A DNA stretch of 27,715 bases from Clostridia bacterium (lineage in GTDB: Bacteria; Bacillota; Clostridia; Christensenellales; UBA1242): NCBI GenBank assembly GCA_028694075.1, contig JAQUUD010000008.1, positions 1 to 27,715 of the forward strand. The letters are read 5' to 3'. This document shows positions 1 through 7,984 of this stretch, one piece after another (the stretch's first letter is position 1; every line of letters starts with the position of its first letter). Under the pieces are notes generated by a model. That model worked only from the letters and a program-made list of their open reading frames with translations. It was not told the DNA's origin and searched no databases. The position numbers and the translations under genes were made by a program.

Positions 1-332
1 ATAACTTTGTCAAAATCATCTTCAGTCATACGAATAATAAGAGTGTCTGCCACAATGCCCGCATTGTTAACCAAAATGTCAAGCCTGCCAAATTTTTCAA
101 CTGCGAAATTAATAAGTTTTTCGCTGTTCTCAAACGAAGATACATTTGCTTGAATGCATTCGGCTTGTCCGTTTTGGCTTCTAATTTCATTCACCAATTC
201 TTCTGCGCTTTGAGCACTGGAATTATAGTTTACAACAACAATTGCACCTCTGCCAGCAAGGCTGAGGCTGATTTGCCTGCCAATTCCAACCGCTCCACCT
301 GTTACAATGGCAACTTTACCTTTTAAATTCAT
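1..332 (-). CDS. fabG: 3-oxoacyl-ACP reductase FabG (N-terminal part, cut by window edge)
   Basis: This is the NADPH-dependent reductase of fatty acid elongation, converting 3-oxoacyl-ACP to 3-hydroxyacyl-ACP in the cytoplasm. About 110 N-terminal residues are visible. They begin MNLKGKVAIVTG and continue with the short-chain dehydrogenase nucleotide-binding motif TGGAVGIGR and, near residue 88, the structural NNAGI motif. The catalytic Ser-Tyr-Lys lies beyond the window. The ATG at 332 is preceded by AAGGAA at good spacing. The gene is 31 bases downstream of fabD on the same strand, so it is probably the next gene in the operon. SDR proteins are a broad family, so the FabG call rests on both motif and operon context. 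Confidence 0.9.
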   Translation of the reverse strand, partial: MNLKGKVAIVTGGAVGIGRQISLSLAGRGAIVVVNYNSSAQSAEELVNEIRSQNGQAECIQANVSSFENSEKLINFAVEKFGRLDILVNNAGIVADTLIIRMTEDDFDKV

Positions 333-363
333 TGCTTATTTCCTTTATAATTTTTATATTTTC

Positions 364-1317
364 TTAGTATTTTATTTGATTATTTTCCTCGGTATTTTCT
401 TTTAAAGATTTTAAATCTTCAAGTGTATTAATTGAAATCAATGTTTTTGATGAGTCGATTTTCTTAACCAAGCCCGTGAGAACGCTTCCCGGACCAATTT
501 CAATGAAGGTGTCAATCTCATCATTTATCATAAGCCTGATGCTGTCTTCAAAATATACGCTTGATTCAATTTGTTTTTTCATAAGTTCGGGCAAATCTTT
601 GGAGTTAAGATATTTTGCATTGCAGTTCATAACAACTGGAACTTCAGGACACGAATATTTTGTTCGCTTTATTATATCATACATTTTGTTTGATGCCAAG
701 CACATTAATGGAGTGTGAAAAGCACCGCTGACATTTAACACAACCGCACGCCTAGCCCCGCTTTGCAATGCTTTTTCGCAAAGCTGTTCCACGGCTTTTG
801 CTGTTCCGCCCACAACATATTGACCAGGGCAGTTAAAATTTGCAATCTGCACAAACTCATCGGCTTTGCTTTGTTCTTTGCAAAGCAAGGCAAGTATTTC
901 TTGTTGCATACCAATAATGGCAGCCATTTTGCCTTTTGTTTGCTTTGTTGCATCTTGCATAAATTCTGCACGATTTTTTACCAATTTTATAATTGATTCT
1001 AGGTCAAAAACTTTGCTAGCGTATAATGCGGTATATTCCCCTAAACTGAAACCGCACATAATGTTCGGACTGATTTTAAGTTCTTTCATAAGCACTGTAT
1101 AAATTGCAAGGGAAGTGACAATAACACAAGGTTGCGTGTAAATCGTTTGATTAATCAAATCATTTTCTTTAAAGCAAATGTCTTCAATATTATAACCTAA
1201 AATTGAACTTGCTTTTTTATAAATGTCTTTGACATAATCAAATTGATTATAAAAATCCTGACCCATTTTTATGTATTGAGAGCCTTGCCCTGCAAAAAGA
1301 ATTGCTGTTTTTTTCAT
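364..1317 (-). CDS. fabD: Malonyl-CoA:ACP transacylase FabD
   Basis: FabD moves malonyl from CoA to acyl carrier protein, supplying the extender unit for fatty acid elongation. The 317-aa protein has the usual length. It starts with the family signature LFAGQGSQ, carries the nucleophile elbow GFSLGEY with Ser91, and has the AFHTPLM segment with the partner histidine. An AAGGAAG ribosome site precedes the ATG. It lies 11 bases downstream of fabK and just upstream of fabG. The C-terminal tail (EENTEENNQIKY) is polar and probably disordered. Nothing suggests a defect. Confidence 0.96.
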   Translation of the reverse strand: MKKTAILFAGQGSQYIKMGQDFYNQFDYVKDIYKKASSILGYNIEDICFKENDLINQTIYTQPCVIVTSLAIYTVLMKELKISPNIMCGFSLGEYTALYASKVFDLESIIKLVKNRAEFMQDATKQTKGKMAAIIGMQQEILALLCKEQSKADEFVQIANFNCPGQYVVGGTAKAVEQLCEKALQSGARRAVVLNVSGAFHTPLMCLASNKMYDIIKRTKYSCPEVPVVMNCNAKYLNSKDLPELMKKQIESSVYFEDSIRLMINDEIDTFIEIGPGSVLTGLVKKIDSSKTLISINTLEDLKSLKENTEENNQIKY

Positions 1318-1328
1318 ATTTCTTCCTT

Positions 1329-2261
1329 TTATAAAATTTCTAAATTATTTTTATATTTGTTGATATCCAAAAAAAGTTCTTCAACGATTTGTTTGACTGG
1401 TTTGATTGCATTAATCATTCCTGCAACTTGTCCCGCCATAAACGAACCACGGTCCAAATCTCCGTCAATAACGGCACGACGAAGTGAGCCAAGTGTCATT
1501 TTTTCTAGTTCTTCACGATTTTCTGCTGATTTTGCAAGTTCCACATATTCGCGTGCCATTTTGCTTTTAAGAACTCGAACCGGAGCATTTTTTTCTCTTC
1601 CTGTAACCATTGTTGAGATATCGCTTGCTTCAATAATTTTGTTTTTATAATTTATATGAATAGGGCATTCTTCGCTTGCCAAAAAAATTGTCCCAACTTG
1701 AACACCTTTTGCGCCTAATGCAAATGAAGCAAGAACTTGTCTTCTGTCTGCGATGCCACCCGCAGCAATAACTGGAATTTTAACGCTATCCACAACTTGA
1801 GGAATAAGTGCCATTGTGGTGAGTTCCCCGATGTGTCCGCCTGACTCCATACCTTCGGCAACAACCGCATCAACGCCCGACCTTTCCATTCTCTTTGCCA
1901 GAGCAACGCTTGCAACAACTGGAATAACTACAATGCCTGCTTCTTTCCATTCTTTTATGAACAGCCCGGGATTGCCGGCACCTGTTGTAACAACTTTAAC
2001 CTTTTCTTCCGCCACCACTTTTGCAATTTCTCCGGCATGTGGGGACATCAGCATAATGTTTACGCCGAAAGGTTTATCTGTAAGTTCTTTGCATTTACGG
2101 ATTTCGTTTCTAACCCATTCGGCATCGTTTCCGCCTGAGCCAATAAGCCCAAGCCCTCCCGCATTTGACACCGCTGAAACTAAAATGTGGTTCGCTATGT
2201 TTGCCATTCCGCCCTGAATTAGCGGGTATTTTGTGCCCAAAAGTTCTGTAATGTTTTTCAT
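1329..2261 (-). CDS. fabK: Enoyl-ACP reductase II FabK (FMN-dependent)
   Basis: FabK is a flavoprotein that carries out the last reduction of each elongation cycle, enoyl-ACP to acyl-ACP. It replaces FabI in many streptococci and clostridia. The 310-aa protein shows the 2-nitropropane-dioxygenase-like TIM-barrel pattern: PLIQGGMANIANH at the N terminus, AGGLGLIGSG, the ESGGHIGE motif, and IPVIAAGGIADR followed by GAKGVQVGT for FMN phosphate binding. Its place between fabH and fabD supports FabK over a nitronate monooxygenase of the same fold. An AAAGGAG site precedes the ATG. The 156-base spacer separating it from fabH is very AT-rich, and I see no clear promoter or terminator in it. Confidence 0.93.
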   Translation of the reverse strand: MKNITELLGTKYPLIQGGMANIANHILVSAVSNAGGLGLIGSGGNDAEWVRNEIRKCKELTDKPFGVNIMLMSPHAGEIAKVVAEEKVKVVTTGAGNPGLFIKEWKEAGIVVIPVVASVALAKRMERSGVDAVVAEGMESGGHIGELTTMALIPQVVDSVKIPVIAAGGIADRRQVLASFALGAKGVQVGTIFLASEECPIHINYKNKIIEASDISTMVTGREKNAPVRVLKSKMAREYVELAKSAENREELEKMTLGSLRRAVIDGDLDRGSFMAGQVAGMINAIKPVKQIVEELFLDINKYKNNLEIL

Positions 2262-2417
2262 ATAATTTTCTCCTTTATTTTACTTTTTTTGCTTTATCCT
2301 TATTTTTTAAATATATTTTGTTACTTGTTAGCGTTGTGTGATTTGTTTTAATTTAATTTGGTTTATTTTTTGTTCTGTTTAGTTTAATAATTTTTTTTAA
2401 TTATGTAATTTTTTTTG

Positions 2418-3365
2418 TTAAATTGTGAGAATTGCAGAAGCATAGGTAAATCCGCCTCCAAAACCCACCAGCAAAACTTTATCATTTGGTTTTGCATCAG
2501 GTGACATCATAAACTCGTCAAGAGCGATTGCAATGCTTGCCGCCGAAGTGTTTCCGTATTCCCCAATATTGATAAAAAATTTGCTCATATCAAGCCCTAA
2601 ATTTTTTGCAACAGTTTGAATTATGCGTAAGTTCGCTTGATGTGGAATTATGGTTTTTATGTCATTATAAGATAAATTAGTGTCATTTAAAACTTTTTTT
2701 ATAGATTTTTCAAGAATACTTGTTGCAAATAAATACACTTCTTTTCCATTCATATGAACAAATTCGTCAACATATATAAGTTTATCAAGTTCTCCTTGGC
2801 TGGCAGTAAAGAAATGAGCAGGCTTATCTTCTAAGGTTTTTTCAAGAATTACAGCGCCCGCTCCGTCGCCAAACAAAACGCAAGTGTTTCTATCTGTATA
2901 ATCAGTAAATTTCGTAATAACTTCCGCACCAATTATTAGTGCACTTTTATAATTTCCGCTATTAAGCATTTGCAATGCAACATTTAAGGCATATATGAAA
3001 CCCGCACACGCTGCATTTATGTCAAAGCAGGGGATTTCCTTATGACTTAACCCGAGTTTTGCCTGCACCAGATTTGCAACGGACGGCGACCTATAATCAG
3101 GAGTAAAAGTTGCTACAATAATCAAGTCTATTTTGTTTTTATCATACTTCGCTTTGTTGATTGCATTCAAAGATGCTTTATAAGCCAAATCTGAGGTGTT
3201 TTCAATGTCTGGATTTTCTATTACATGCCTGTTTTTAATTCCCGTTCGAGAGAAAATCCATTTGTCGCTTGTGTCCACAATTTTTTCTAAATCCTCGTTA
3301 GTAAGACATTTTTCAGGGACATAATGTCCCGTTGATATAATCTTGAGATTATTTATTTTCTTCAT
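2418..3365 (-). CDS. fabH: 3-oxoacyl-ACP synthase III FabH
   Basis: FabH starts fatty acid synthesis by condensing an acyl-CoA primer with malonyl-ACP. The thiolase-fold triad is visible: Cys120 in INAACAGF, the histidine in PHQANLRII, and the asparagine in YGNTSAAS. The end GFGGGFTYASAIL is also typical. I place the start at the ATG at 3365 (MKKINNLK), because GAAGGA sits just before it. The in-frame GTG at 3380 has no comparable ribosome site and overlaps that one. With this start the protein is 315 aa and overlaps the end of the MarR-type gene by 17 bases, which suggests translational coupling. FabH specificity sets the straight- versus branched-chain profile, and that cannot be read from the sequence alone. 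Confidence 0.95.
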   Translation of the reverse strand: MKKINNLKIISTGHYVPEKCLTNEDLEKIVDTSDKWIFSRTGIKNRHVIENPDIENTSDLAYKASLNAINKAKYDKNKIDLIIVATFTPDYRSPSVANLVQAKLGLSHKEIPCFDINAACAGFIYALNVALQMLNSGNYKSALIIGAEVITKFTDYTDRNTCVLFGDGAGAVILEKTLEDKPAHFFTASQGELDKLIYVDEFVHMNGKEVYLFATSILEKSIKKVLNDTNLSYNDIKTIIPHQANLRIIQTVAKNLGLDMSKFFINIGEYGNTSAASIAIALDEFMMSPDAKPNDKVLLVGFGGGFTYASAILTI

Positions 3366-3825
3366 TAATATTTCCTTCACAAAAATTTGTATTTATAATT
3401 TGGTTGAGTTTTGACAAAATCTCACTTAAAATAATCACTTTTTCTCTGCTCAAACTTGTTATAAGTTGATTAATAAGTTCAAAGTGAAAAATCTCGTGTC
3501 TTTTGATTATGTCTGTGCATTTTTTTGTTAGATATAAAACAATAACTCGTCGGTCAGGTTTATGCCTTGTGCGAATTAGATATCCTTTTTTGACAAGGCT
3601 GTTTATAGTTGTGGATAGTGTTCCATAAGTAACTTTTAACTTGTCGGCAATTTCGCTCATTGATTTGTTCTCCAATGTTCCAATCAAATGCAAAATTTTT
3701 GCTTCGTTAGGTGTAATATCGTTTATTTGAAATTTTTTTAAGAACTTGCGTTCATAAAACATCAAATTTGACTGAAATTCAAAAAACAAGTTTCTTATGC
3801 TTTGGCTTGTGACATTATATTCCAT
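3349..3825 (-). CDS. fabT: MarR-family regulator, probable FabT
   Basis: This 158-aa protein has the MarR layout: an N-terminal helix, a winged helix-turn-helix around residues 40-100 (LHLIGTLENKSMSEIADKL, then the wing TRHKPDRRVIVLYLT) and C-terminal dimerisation helices. In streptococci and lactococci the fatty-acid cluster contains such a regulator, FabT, next to fabH. FabT represses the cluster when bound to long acyl-ACP. Here the gene sits between accA and fabH and overlaps both (11 and 17 bases), so it is cotranscribed with its likely targets. GGGAGC precedes the ATG. A TTTGA-N3-TCAAA palindrome at 7371-7383 is a plausible operator. The MarR call is firm. The FabT function is inferred from context and from that site. 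Confidence 0.85.
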   Translation of the reverse strand: MEYNVTSQSIRNLFFEFQSNLMFYERKFLKKFQINDITPNEAKILHLIGTLENKSMSEIADKLKVTYGTLSTTINSLVKKGYLIRTRHKPDRRVIVLYLTKKCTDIIKRHEIFHFELINQLITSLSREKVIILSEILSKLNQIINTNFCEGNINEENK

Positions 3826-4633
3826 TGTTTGCTCCCATAATTCGGTATTTGTTGTAGCGGTTGTTTAGCAAAATTGAAACTTCTTCTTCTTTAAGTTCCT
3901 TAATTTTTTGAATTAGTTGTTTTTTCAAAATATCAAAAGAATAAGATGGGTTGGTATGCAAACCGTTCTTCGCTTCCGGCACAATAAAATCAATAATTTT
4001 ATAGTCAAACAAATCTTTGCTTGTAATTTTCATTACTGACGCTGCTTTTTTTGCAAGCGAAGAATCTTTATAAAGAATAGATGCAAAACCCTCTGGCGAC
4101 AAAATTGAATACATCGCATTTTCAAACATCAAAACTATATCGCTGACACCAATTGCAAGAGCGCCACCGCTTCCGCCTTCGCCGAGAATTATTGAAATAA
4201 GCGGAACTTTCAAGTCAATCATTTCTGTTAAGTTTGTGGCTATCGCACTGGCTTGCCCGCGTTCTTCTGCGCCAATGCCTGGATAAGCACCGGGGGTGTC
4301 AATGATCAAGACAACAGGGCGGTTAAACTTTTCGGCTTGCTTCATCAGTCTTAAAGATTTTCTATATCCTTCCGGATGACACATACCAAAATTTCGCACA
4401 ATTTTATCTTCGGTTGTTTCGCCTTTTTCTTGTGCAATCACAGTCACGGGCATTTTGTCCAATAAGCCAAGACCGCCTATGATGCTTTTGTCATCACCAA
4501 AAAGCCTGTCGCCGTGAAGTTCTATAAAGTTGTCAAAAAGATGATTTATGAGAACTTTTGCGGTTGGTCTTTTGGGGTGGCGAGCAAGCAGAACCTTATT
4601 CCAAATCAAATCTTCTTGTGATAAGTTGCTCAT
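3815..4633 (-). CDS. accA: Acetyl-CoA carboxylase carboxyltransferase subunit alpha
   Basis: AccA and AccD form the carboxyltransferase that moves CO2 from biotin to acetyl-CoA, giving malonyl-CoA. The 272-aa protein is shorter than the E. coli subunit, as is common in Bacillota, because the N-terminal helical extension is reduced. It has the crotonase-type core: ELHGDRLFGDD, VIAQEKG, the PGAYPGIGAEERGQ segment and the oxyanion loop GEGGSGGALAIG. AAAGGAG lies before the ATG. The gene starts 2 bases after accD, and its 3' end overlaps fabT by 11 bases. Confidence 0.96.
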   Translation of the reverse strand: MSNLSQEDLIWNKVLLARHPKRPTAKVLINHLFDNFIELHGDRLFGDDKSIIGGLGLLDKMPVTVIAQEKGETTEDKIVRNFGMCHPEGYRKSLRLMKQAEKFNRPVVLIIDTPGAYPGIGAEERGQASAIATNLTEMIDLKVPLISIILGEGGSGGALAIGVSDIVLMFENAMYSILSPEGFASILYKDSSLAKKAASVMKITSKDLFDYKIIDFIVPEAKNGLHTNPSYSFDILKKQLIQKIKELKEEEVSILLNNRYNKYRIMGANNGI

Positions 4634-4635
4634 AA

Positions 4636-5508
4636 TTAATCTCCTTTTTTATGCAGTGAAAGCAGTTTGCTGATTGTGGCTTTTAGTTCATTTCTATCCA
4701 AAATCAAATCCACAAAACCCTTTTTGAGTTGAAAATCTGCGGATTGGAACCCTTCGGGCAAACTCTGATTAATTGTTTGTTTTATAACTCTTGGACCGGC
4801 AAAGCCAATTAGCGCGCCCCGTTCGGCAATATTGATGTCGCCAAGCGAAGCAAAACTTGCCGCGACTCCGCCAGTTGTAGGATTTGTCATAACGCTTATA
4901 TAAAGAAGTTTTGCATTGCTATGACGCTTTAACGCTGAACTGGTTTTAACCATTTGCATAAGAGAAAAAATGCCTTCTTGCATTCGAGCGCCACCGCTTG
5001 CCGAAAAAATTACTACTGGAAGATTGTTCTCAGTTGCATATTCAATAAGTCTTGTGATTTTTTCGCCCACAACACAGCCCATACTGCCCATAAAAAAATG
5101 GCTGTCCAACACCCCAAAAGCAACCTTGTGATGAGAAATGCGGGCTTCTCCGCACACAAAGGCATCTGTTTCGCCGGTTTCTTTTCGATTTATTTCAAGT
5201 TTGTCTTCATAATCTGGGAAATCAAGTGGGTTAACTGGTTTTAAATCTGTAAAAAACTCTAAGAAACTGTTGTTATCACATATTAAATTTATTCTTTCTC
5301 TTGCATTAAGGTTGAAATGATAATTGCATTTTGGGCAAACCTTATTATTTTTTTGAATGTCATCATTAAATATAAGTTCACTGCATTTTCCGCATTTAAT
5401 AAATAACCCTTCGGGAATATTAACTTTCCCAACTTTGTCTTTTTTCTTGCGAAAATCTTTTTTAAAAAATAATATTTTTGATTTTCTGACTTCTAAAAAA
5501 TCTTGCAT
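4636..5508 (-). CDS. accD: Acetyl-CoA carboxylase carboxyltransferase subunit beta
   Basis: This is the beta half of the carboxyltransferase, partner of AccA. The 290-aa protein has a lysine-rich N terminus followed by the four-cysteine zinc ribbon typical of AccD (Cys39, Cys42, Cys58, Cys61). The crotonase-type domain follows, with VVIFSASGGARMQEG and NPTTGGVAASFASLGD. AAAGGAT precedes the ATG. The gap to accC is 6 bases, so the acc genes are tightly packed in the order B-C-D-A. Confidence 0.96.
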   Translation of the reverse strand: MQDFLEVRKSKILFFKKDFRKKKDKVGKVNIPEGLFIKCGKCSELIFNDDIQKNNKVCPKCNYHFNLNARERINLICDNNSFLEFFTDLKPVNPLDFPDYEDKLEINRKETGETDAFVCGEARISHHKVAFGVLDSHFFMGSMGCVVGEKITRLIEYATENNLPVVIFSASGGARMQEGIFSLMQMVKTSSALKRHSNAKLLYISVMTNPTTGGVAASFASLGDINIAERGALIGFAGPRVIKQTINQSLPEGFQSADFQLKKGFVDLILDRNELKATISKLLSLHKKGD

Positions 5509-5514
5509 AAATTA

Positions 5515-6903
5515 TTATCCTTTATTTTCGTTTATAATTTTTATCATCTTTTGATTTTCATTATAATCCAAAATCTTTTTAATTAGATTGGTGTCATAAG
5601 TGCCTTTAACAAAATCTGAATTATGCATAATAATATACAAAAATTCAACATTATTTTTAATTCCATCCATCACAAATTCTTCTAAAGCGCAACGCATTTT
5701 TTTGATTGCTTCTTTTCGGGTGTTGCCAAAAACTATAAGTTTTGCAAGCAATGAATCATAATAAGGCGGGATAACATAACTGCTGTATATGTGAGAGTCA
5801 ATTCTCACACCGTTTCCGCCGGGCATAACAAGATTTTTTATTTCGCCGGGGCAGGGGCAGAAATTGTTTAACGGGTCTTCTGCGTTGATGCGACATTCAA
5901 TTGAATGACCTTTGATTTTGATATCATTTTGTTTAAAACTTAAATTTTGCCCGAAAGCAATTTTTAACTGTTCTTTAACAATATCGATGCCAGTTACAAA
6001 TTCTGTAACCGGATGTTCAACTTGAATTCGAGGGTTCATTTCCAAAAAATAATAGTTGCCTTGTTTGTCAACCATAAATTCAACAGTGCCCGCACCTTCA
6101 TATTTAACAAGTTTCGCAAGCCTTACCGACGCATTGCCAAGAGTTCTTCTCAGAACTTCGTTAACAAACGGGCTGGGGGATTCTTCAATCAATTTTTGAT
6201 TTCGTCTTTGGGCAGAGCAATCTCGTTCGCCAAGATAAACTATGTTGCCAGCACTATCGCCCAAAATTTGCACTTCAATATGGTGTGGGCTTTCAATATA
6301 TTTCTCAACATATAAAGATTTGTCGCCAAAATTTGCTTGTGCTTCCATTGAAGCAGTTTCAAATGCTTTGGCAAATTCAAATTCATTGTTTACAAGAAAA
6401 ATGCCTTTTCCGCCTCCACCGTTTACCGCTTTGATTAAAACGGGATAGCCGATTTTTCCGCAAATATTGAGCCCTTGCTTAACATTTTCTAAGGCGCCAT
6501 CAGAACCTTCAATAACAGGAATTTTTGCTTGTTTCGCCATTTCTTTTGCCATCAATTTGTTTCCGAGTTGAGAAATAGCCTCACTACTTGGACCGATAAA
6601 TTTGAGATTGCATCTTTCAACAATCTGAACAAACTTCATATTTTCAGATAAAAAACCATAACCGGGGTGAATTGCATTACACCCGCTAGCAATGGCTGCA
6701 CTAATTATATTGTTCATATTCAAATAACTGTCGCTGTTTTTGGCTTCGCCCACGCAAATAGCATCATCTGCAAACTTTACATGCAAACTGTCTTGGTCGG
6801 CTTTTGAATATATTGCAACGCAAGGAATGCCCAATTCCTTGCAAGCACGAATTATCCTAACGGCAATTTCACCGCGATTGGCAATTAAAACTTTATTTTG
6901 CAT
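5515..6903 (-). CDS. accC: Acetyl-CoA carboxylase biotin carboxylase subunit
   Basis: AccC uses ATP and bicarbonate to carboxylate the biotin carried by AccB. The N terminus KVLIANRGEIAVRIIRAC is the classic biotin carboxylase start. The ATP-grasp glycine loop NGGGGKGIF and the catalytic stretch MNPRIQVEHPVTE are intact. I prefer the ATG at 6903 (MQNKVLI, 462 aa) to the in-frame ATG at 6912: AAGAG stands 9 bases ahead of the former, whereas it touches the latter directly. It follows accB with a very short gap. Confidence 0.96.
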   Translation of the reverse strand: MQNKVLIANRGEIAVRIIRACKELGIPCVAIYSKADQDSLHVKFADDAICVGEAKNSDSYLNMNNIISAAIASGCNAIHPGYGFLSENMKFVQIVERCNLKFIGPSSEAISQLGNKLMAKEMAKQAKIPVIEGSDGALENVKQGLNICGKIGYPVLIKAVNGGGGKGIFLVNNEFEFAKAFETASMEAQANFGDKSLYVEKYIESPHHIEVQILGDSAGNIVYLGERDCSAQRRNQKLIEESPSPFVNEVLRRTLGNASVRLAKLVKYEGAGTVEFMVDKQGNYYFLEMNPRIQVEHPVTEFVTGIDIVKEQLKIAFGQNLSFKQNDIKIKGHSIECRINAEDPLNNFCPCPGEIKNLVMPGGNGVRIDSHIYSSYVIPPYYDSLLAKLIVFGNTRKEAIKKMRCALEEFVMDGIKNNVEFLYIIMHNSDFVKGTYDTNLIKKILDYNENQKMIKIINENKG

Positions 6904-6916
6904 AATTTTCATCTCT

Positions 6917-7345
6917 TTAATCTTTATTAATTATCATTAAAATTTGATCATAACCTACAAACGAACCGCTATTAGGTGTGATAGAAAGAATAGTCCCGCT
7001 AACGGGAGCAATTATTTCATTCATTATTTTCATTGCTTCAATAATACACAAGGTCTGACCTTTTTCGATTTTTTGATTAACTTTAACAAATGGTTCTCCG
7101 TTTGGACCACTGCCGGCATAAAATGTGCCAACTAGCGGTGATTTAACTTCGAACCCAACATTTGTGGTTTCTTCGATAACTTGAGTTTCTTCTGTTTCAA
7201 ATGTTATAAATTTTTCAACCGGTTTTATATAAGGGTTTTCGTTTTTATTAAGTTTGAGTTTAAAGTTATCTTTTTCAATTTCTAAAACAGTTGCTTGTGA
7301 TTTATTAAAGTTCTTTATGATTTCGAGAATTTGTTTAAAATCCAT
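6917..7345 (-). CDS. accB: Biotin carboxyl carrier protein
   Basis: AccB carries biotin between the biotin carboxylase and the carboxyltransferase. The 142-aa protein has a short N-terminal region, a Glu/Thr-rich linker (about residues 48-65) and a C-terminal biotinyl domain. That domain ends in EAMKIMNE, where Lys106 is the predicted biotinylation site. AAGGA precedes the ATG. An 83-base gap separates it from acpP. That gap contains a terminator-like hairpin, a possible promoter and a FabT-type palindrome, so accB may head a separately regulated transcript. Confidence 0.96.
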   Translation of the reverse strand: MDFKQILEIIKNFNKSQATVLEIEKDNFKLKLNKNENPYIKPVEKFITFETEETQVIEETTNVGFEVKSPLVGTFYAGSGPNGEPFVKVNQKIEKGQTLCIIEAMKIMNEIIAPVSGTILSITPNSGSFVGYDQILMIINKD

Positions 7346-7358
7346 AAAAAAATCCTTT

Positions 7359-7388
7359 TTTATAAAATAGTTTGATATTCAAAGTAAA
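7359..7388 (-). promoter_or_regulatory. Possible internal promoter for accB
   Basis: On the minus strand, TTTACT (7388-7383) and TATAAA (7364-7359) are separated by 18 bases, just upstream of the accB ribosome site. The -35 box is weak. The case is strengthened by its position after a terminator-like hairpin and by a palindromic operator candidate filling the spacer. Confidence 0.4.
7371..7383. promoter_or_regulatory. FabT-type operator candidate (TTTGA-N3-TCAAA)
   Basis: The sequence TTTGATATTCAAA is a perfect 5+3+5 palindrome. As I recall, FabT boxes of streptococci and lactococci share the core TTTGA-N3-TCAAA. It lies between the -35 and -10 boxes of the possible accB promoter, where a bound repressor would block polymerase. 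A FabT-like gene is encoded in the same operon. I did not see a second copy elsewhere in the window by eye. Confidence 0.55.
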
Positions 7389-7399
7389 TATTCGTAATA

Positions 7400-7424
7400 A
7401 AAACAGTTATTTTTAAACTGTTTT
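7400..7424 (-). terminator. Terminator or attenuator after acpP
   Basis: A 9-bp perfect stem (AAAACAGTT / AACTGTTTT) with a 7-base loop begins 5 bases past the acpP stop. On the transcribed strand it is followed by a short T-rich run (TATTA). The stem is AT-rich, so termination is probably partial. This would raise acpP mRNA relative to the downstream genes. Confidence 0.5.
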
Positions 7425-7428
7425 AAAA

Positions 7429-7656
7429 TTATTTCTTAACTTTTTCGATAAATGTAACGATGTCGCCGACTGTTTTGAAGTTTTGGGCTTCATTGTCTGG
7501 AATAGAAATGCTAAATTCTTCTTCTAAGGTCATAATTAATTCGATTGCATCAAGGCTGTCAACATCAAGGTCTTCACTAAGTTTAGACTCCATTGTAATT
7601 TTTTCGGTTGCTATATTCAGTTCTCTTGCTATTAACTTTTTAATTTCTTCTAACAT
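7429..7656 (-). CDS. acpP: Acyl carrier protein
   Basis: This 75-aa acidic protein carries growing acyl chains on a 4'-phosphopantetheine arm. The attachment site is Ser34 in DVDSLDAIEL, followed by the conserved helix II LIMTLEEEFSI. Length and composition are typical. GGAG lies before the ATG. It is the first gene of the fatty-acid operon, behind a near-consensus promoter. A hairpin directly after its stop codon may give extra acpP-only transcripts, which would fit the high demand for ACP. Confidence 0.97.
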   Translation of the reverse strand: MLEEIKKLIARELNIATEKITMESKLSEDLDVDSLDAIELIMTLEEEFSISIPDNEAQNFKTVGDIVTFIEKVKK

Positions 7657-7984
7657 AAATAATCTCCTAATTTATTGTAATGTAATATAAATATGCGTTA
7701 TTTAAAAACACATCATTTCTTCAAAATTTTGTTTAAATTTAAGTAATATTCGAAATGCAAATTAATTTTAGCACCATTAAGATATTTTGTCAATTTATTT
7801 ATTAAACTTTTTTTGACATTATTGTCGTTTTTATTTTTTTATAAAAATTTATCCAAAATTTTTTAAACATAAATTCAAGTATTTTATTACTTTTAATTTA
7901 TATGACTATAATAATATATTAATTAATTAATCATTATATTTTGCTTTTTTACATAATAACTTTAAAATAACAAAAAATAAACTT
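7657..7984. other. Divergent intergenic region between acpP and the SpoIIP-like gene
   Basis: This 328-base, very AT-rich gap holds the acpP promoter on the minus strand (listed separately). On the plus strand a TATAAT at 7907-7912 could be a -10 box for the SpoIIP-like gene, but the matching -35 (TTATTA, 17 bases upstream) is poor. A TTGACA at 7813-7818 forms a small inverted repeat with a nearby TGTC but has no well-spaced -10. I see no small gene or structured RNA here. Confidence 0.5.
7765..7793 (-). promoter_or_regulatory. Sigma-A promoter of the acpP operon
   Basis: On the minus strand TTGACA (7793-7788) is followed after 17 bases by TAAAAT (7770-7765). A TGC directly before the -10 makes an extended -10. 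The promoter lies about 110 bases upstream of the acpP start. It is one of the best promoter matches in the window. Confidence 0.8.

Noticed and set aside
3366..3380. GTG start for fabH
   Set aside because: It has no ribosome site of its own and overlaps the site that serves the ATG at 3365.
7768..7783. FapR-like site (TTAGCACC) near the acpP promoter
   Set aside because: Only half of the recalled palindrome matches, and the operon encodes a FabT-type regulator instead.
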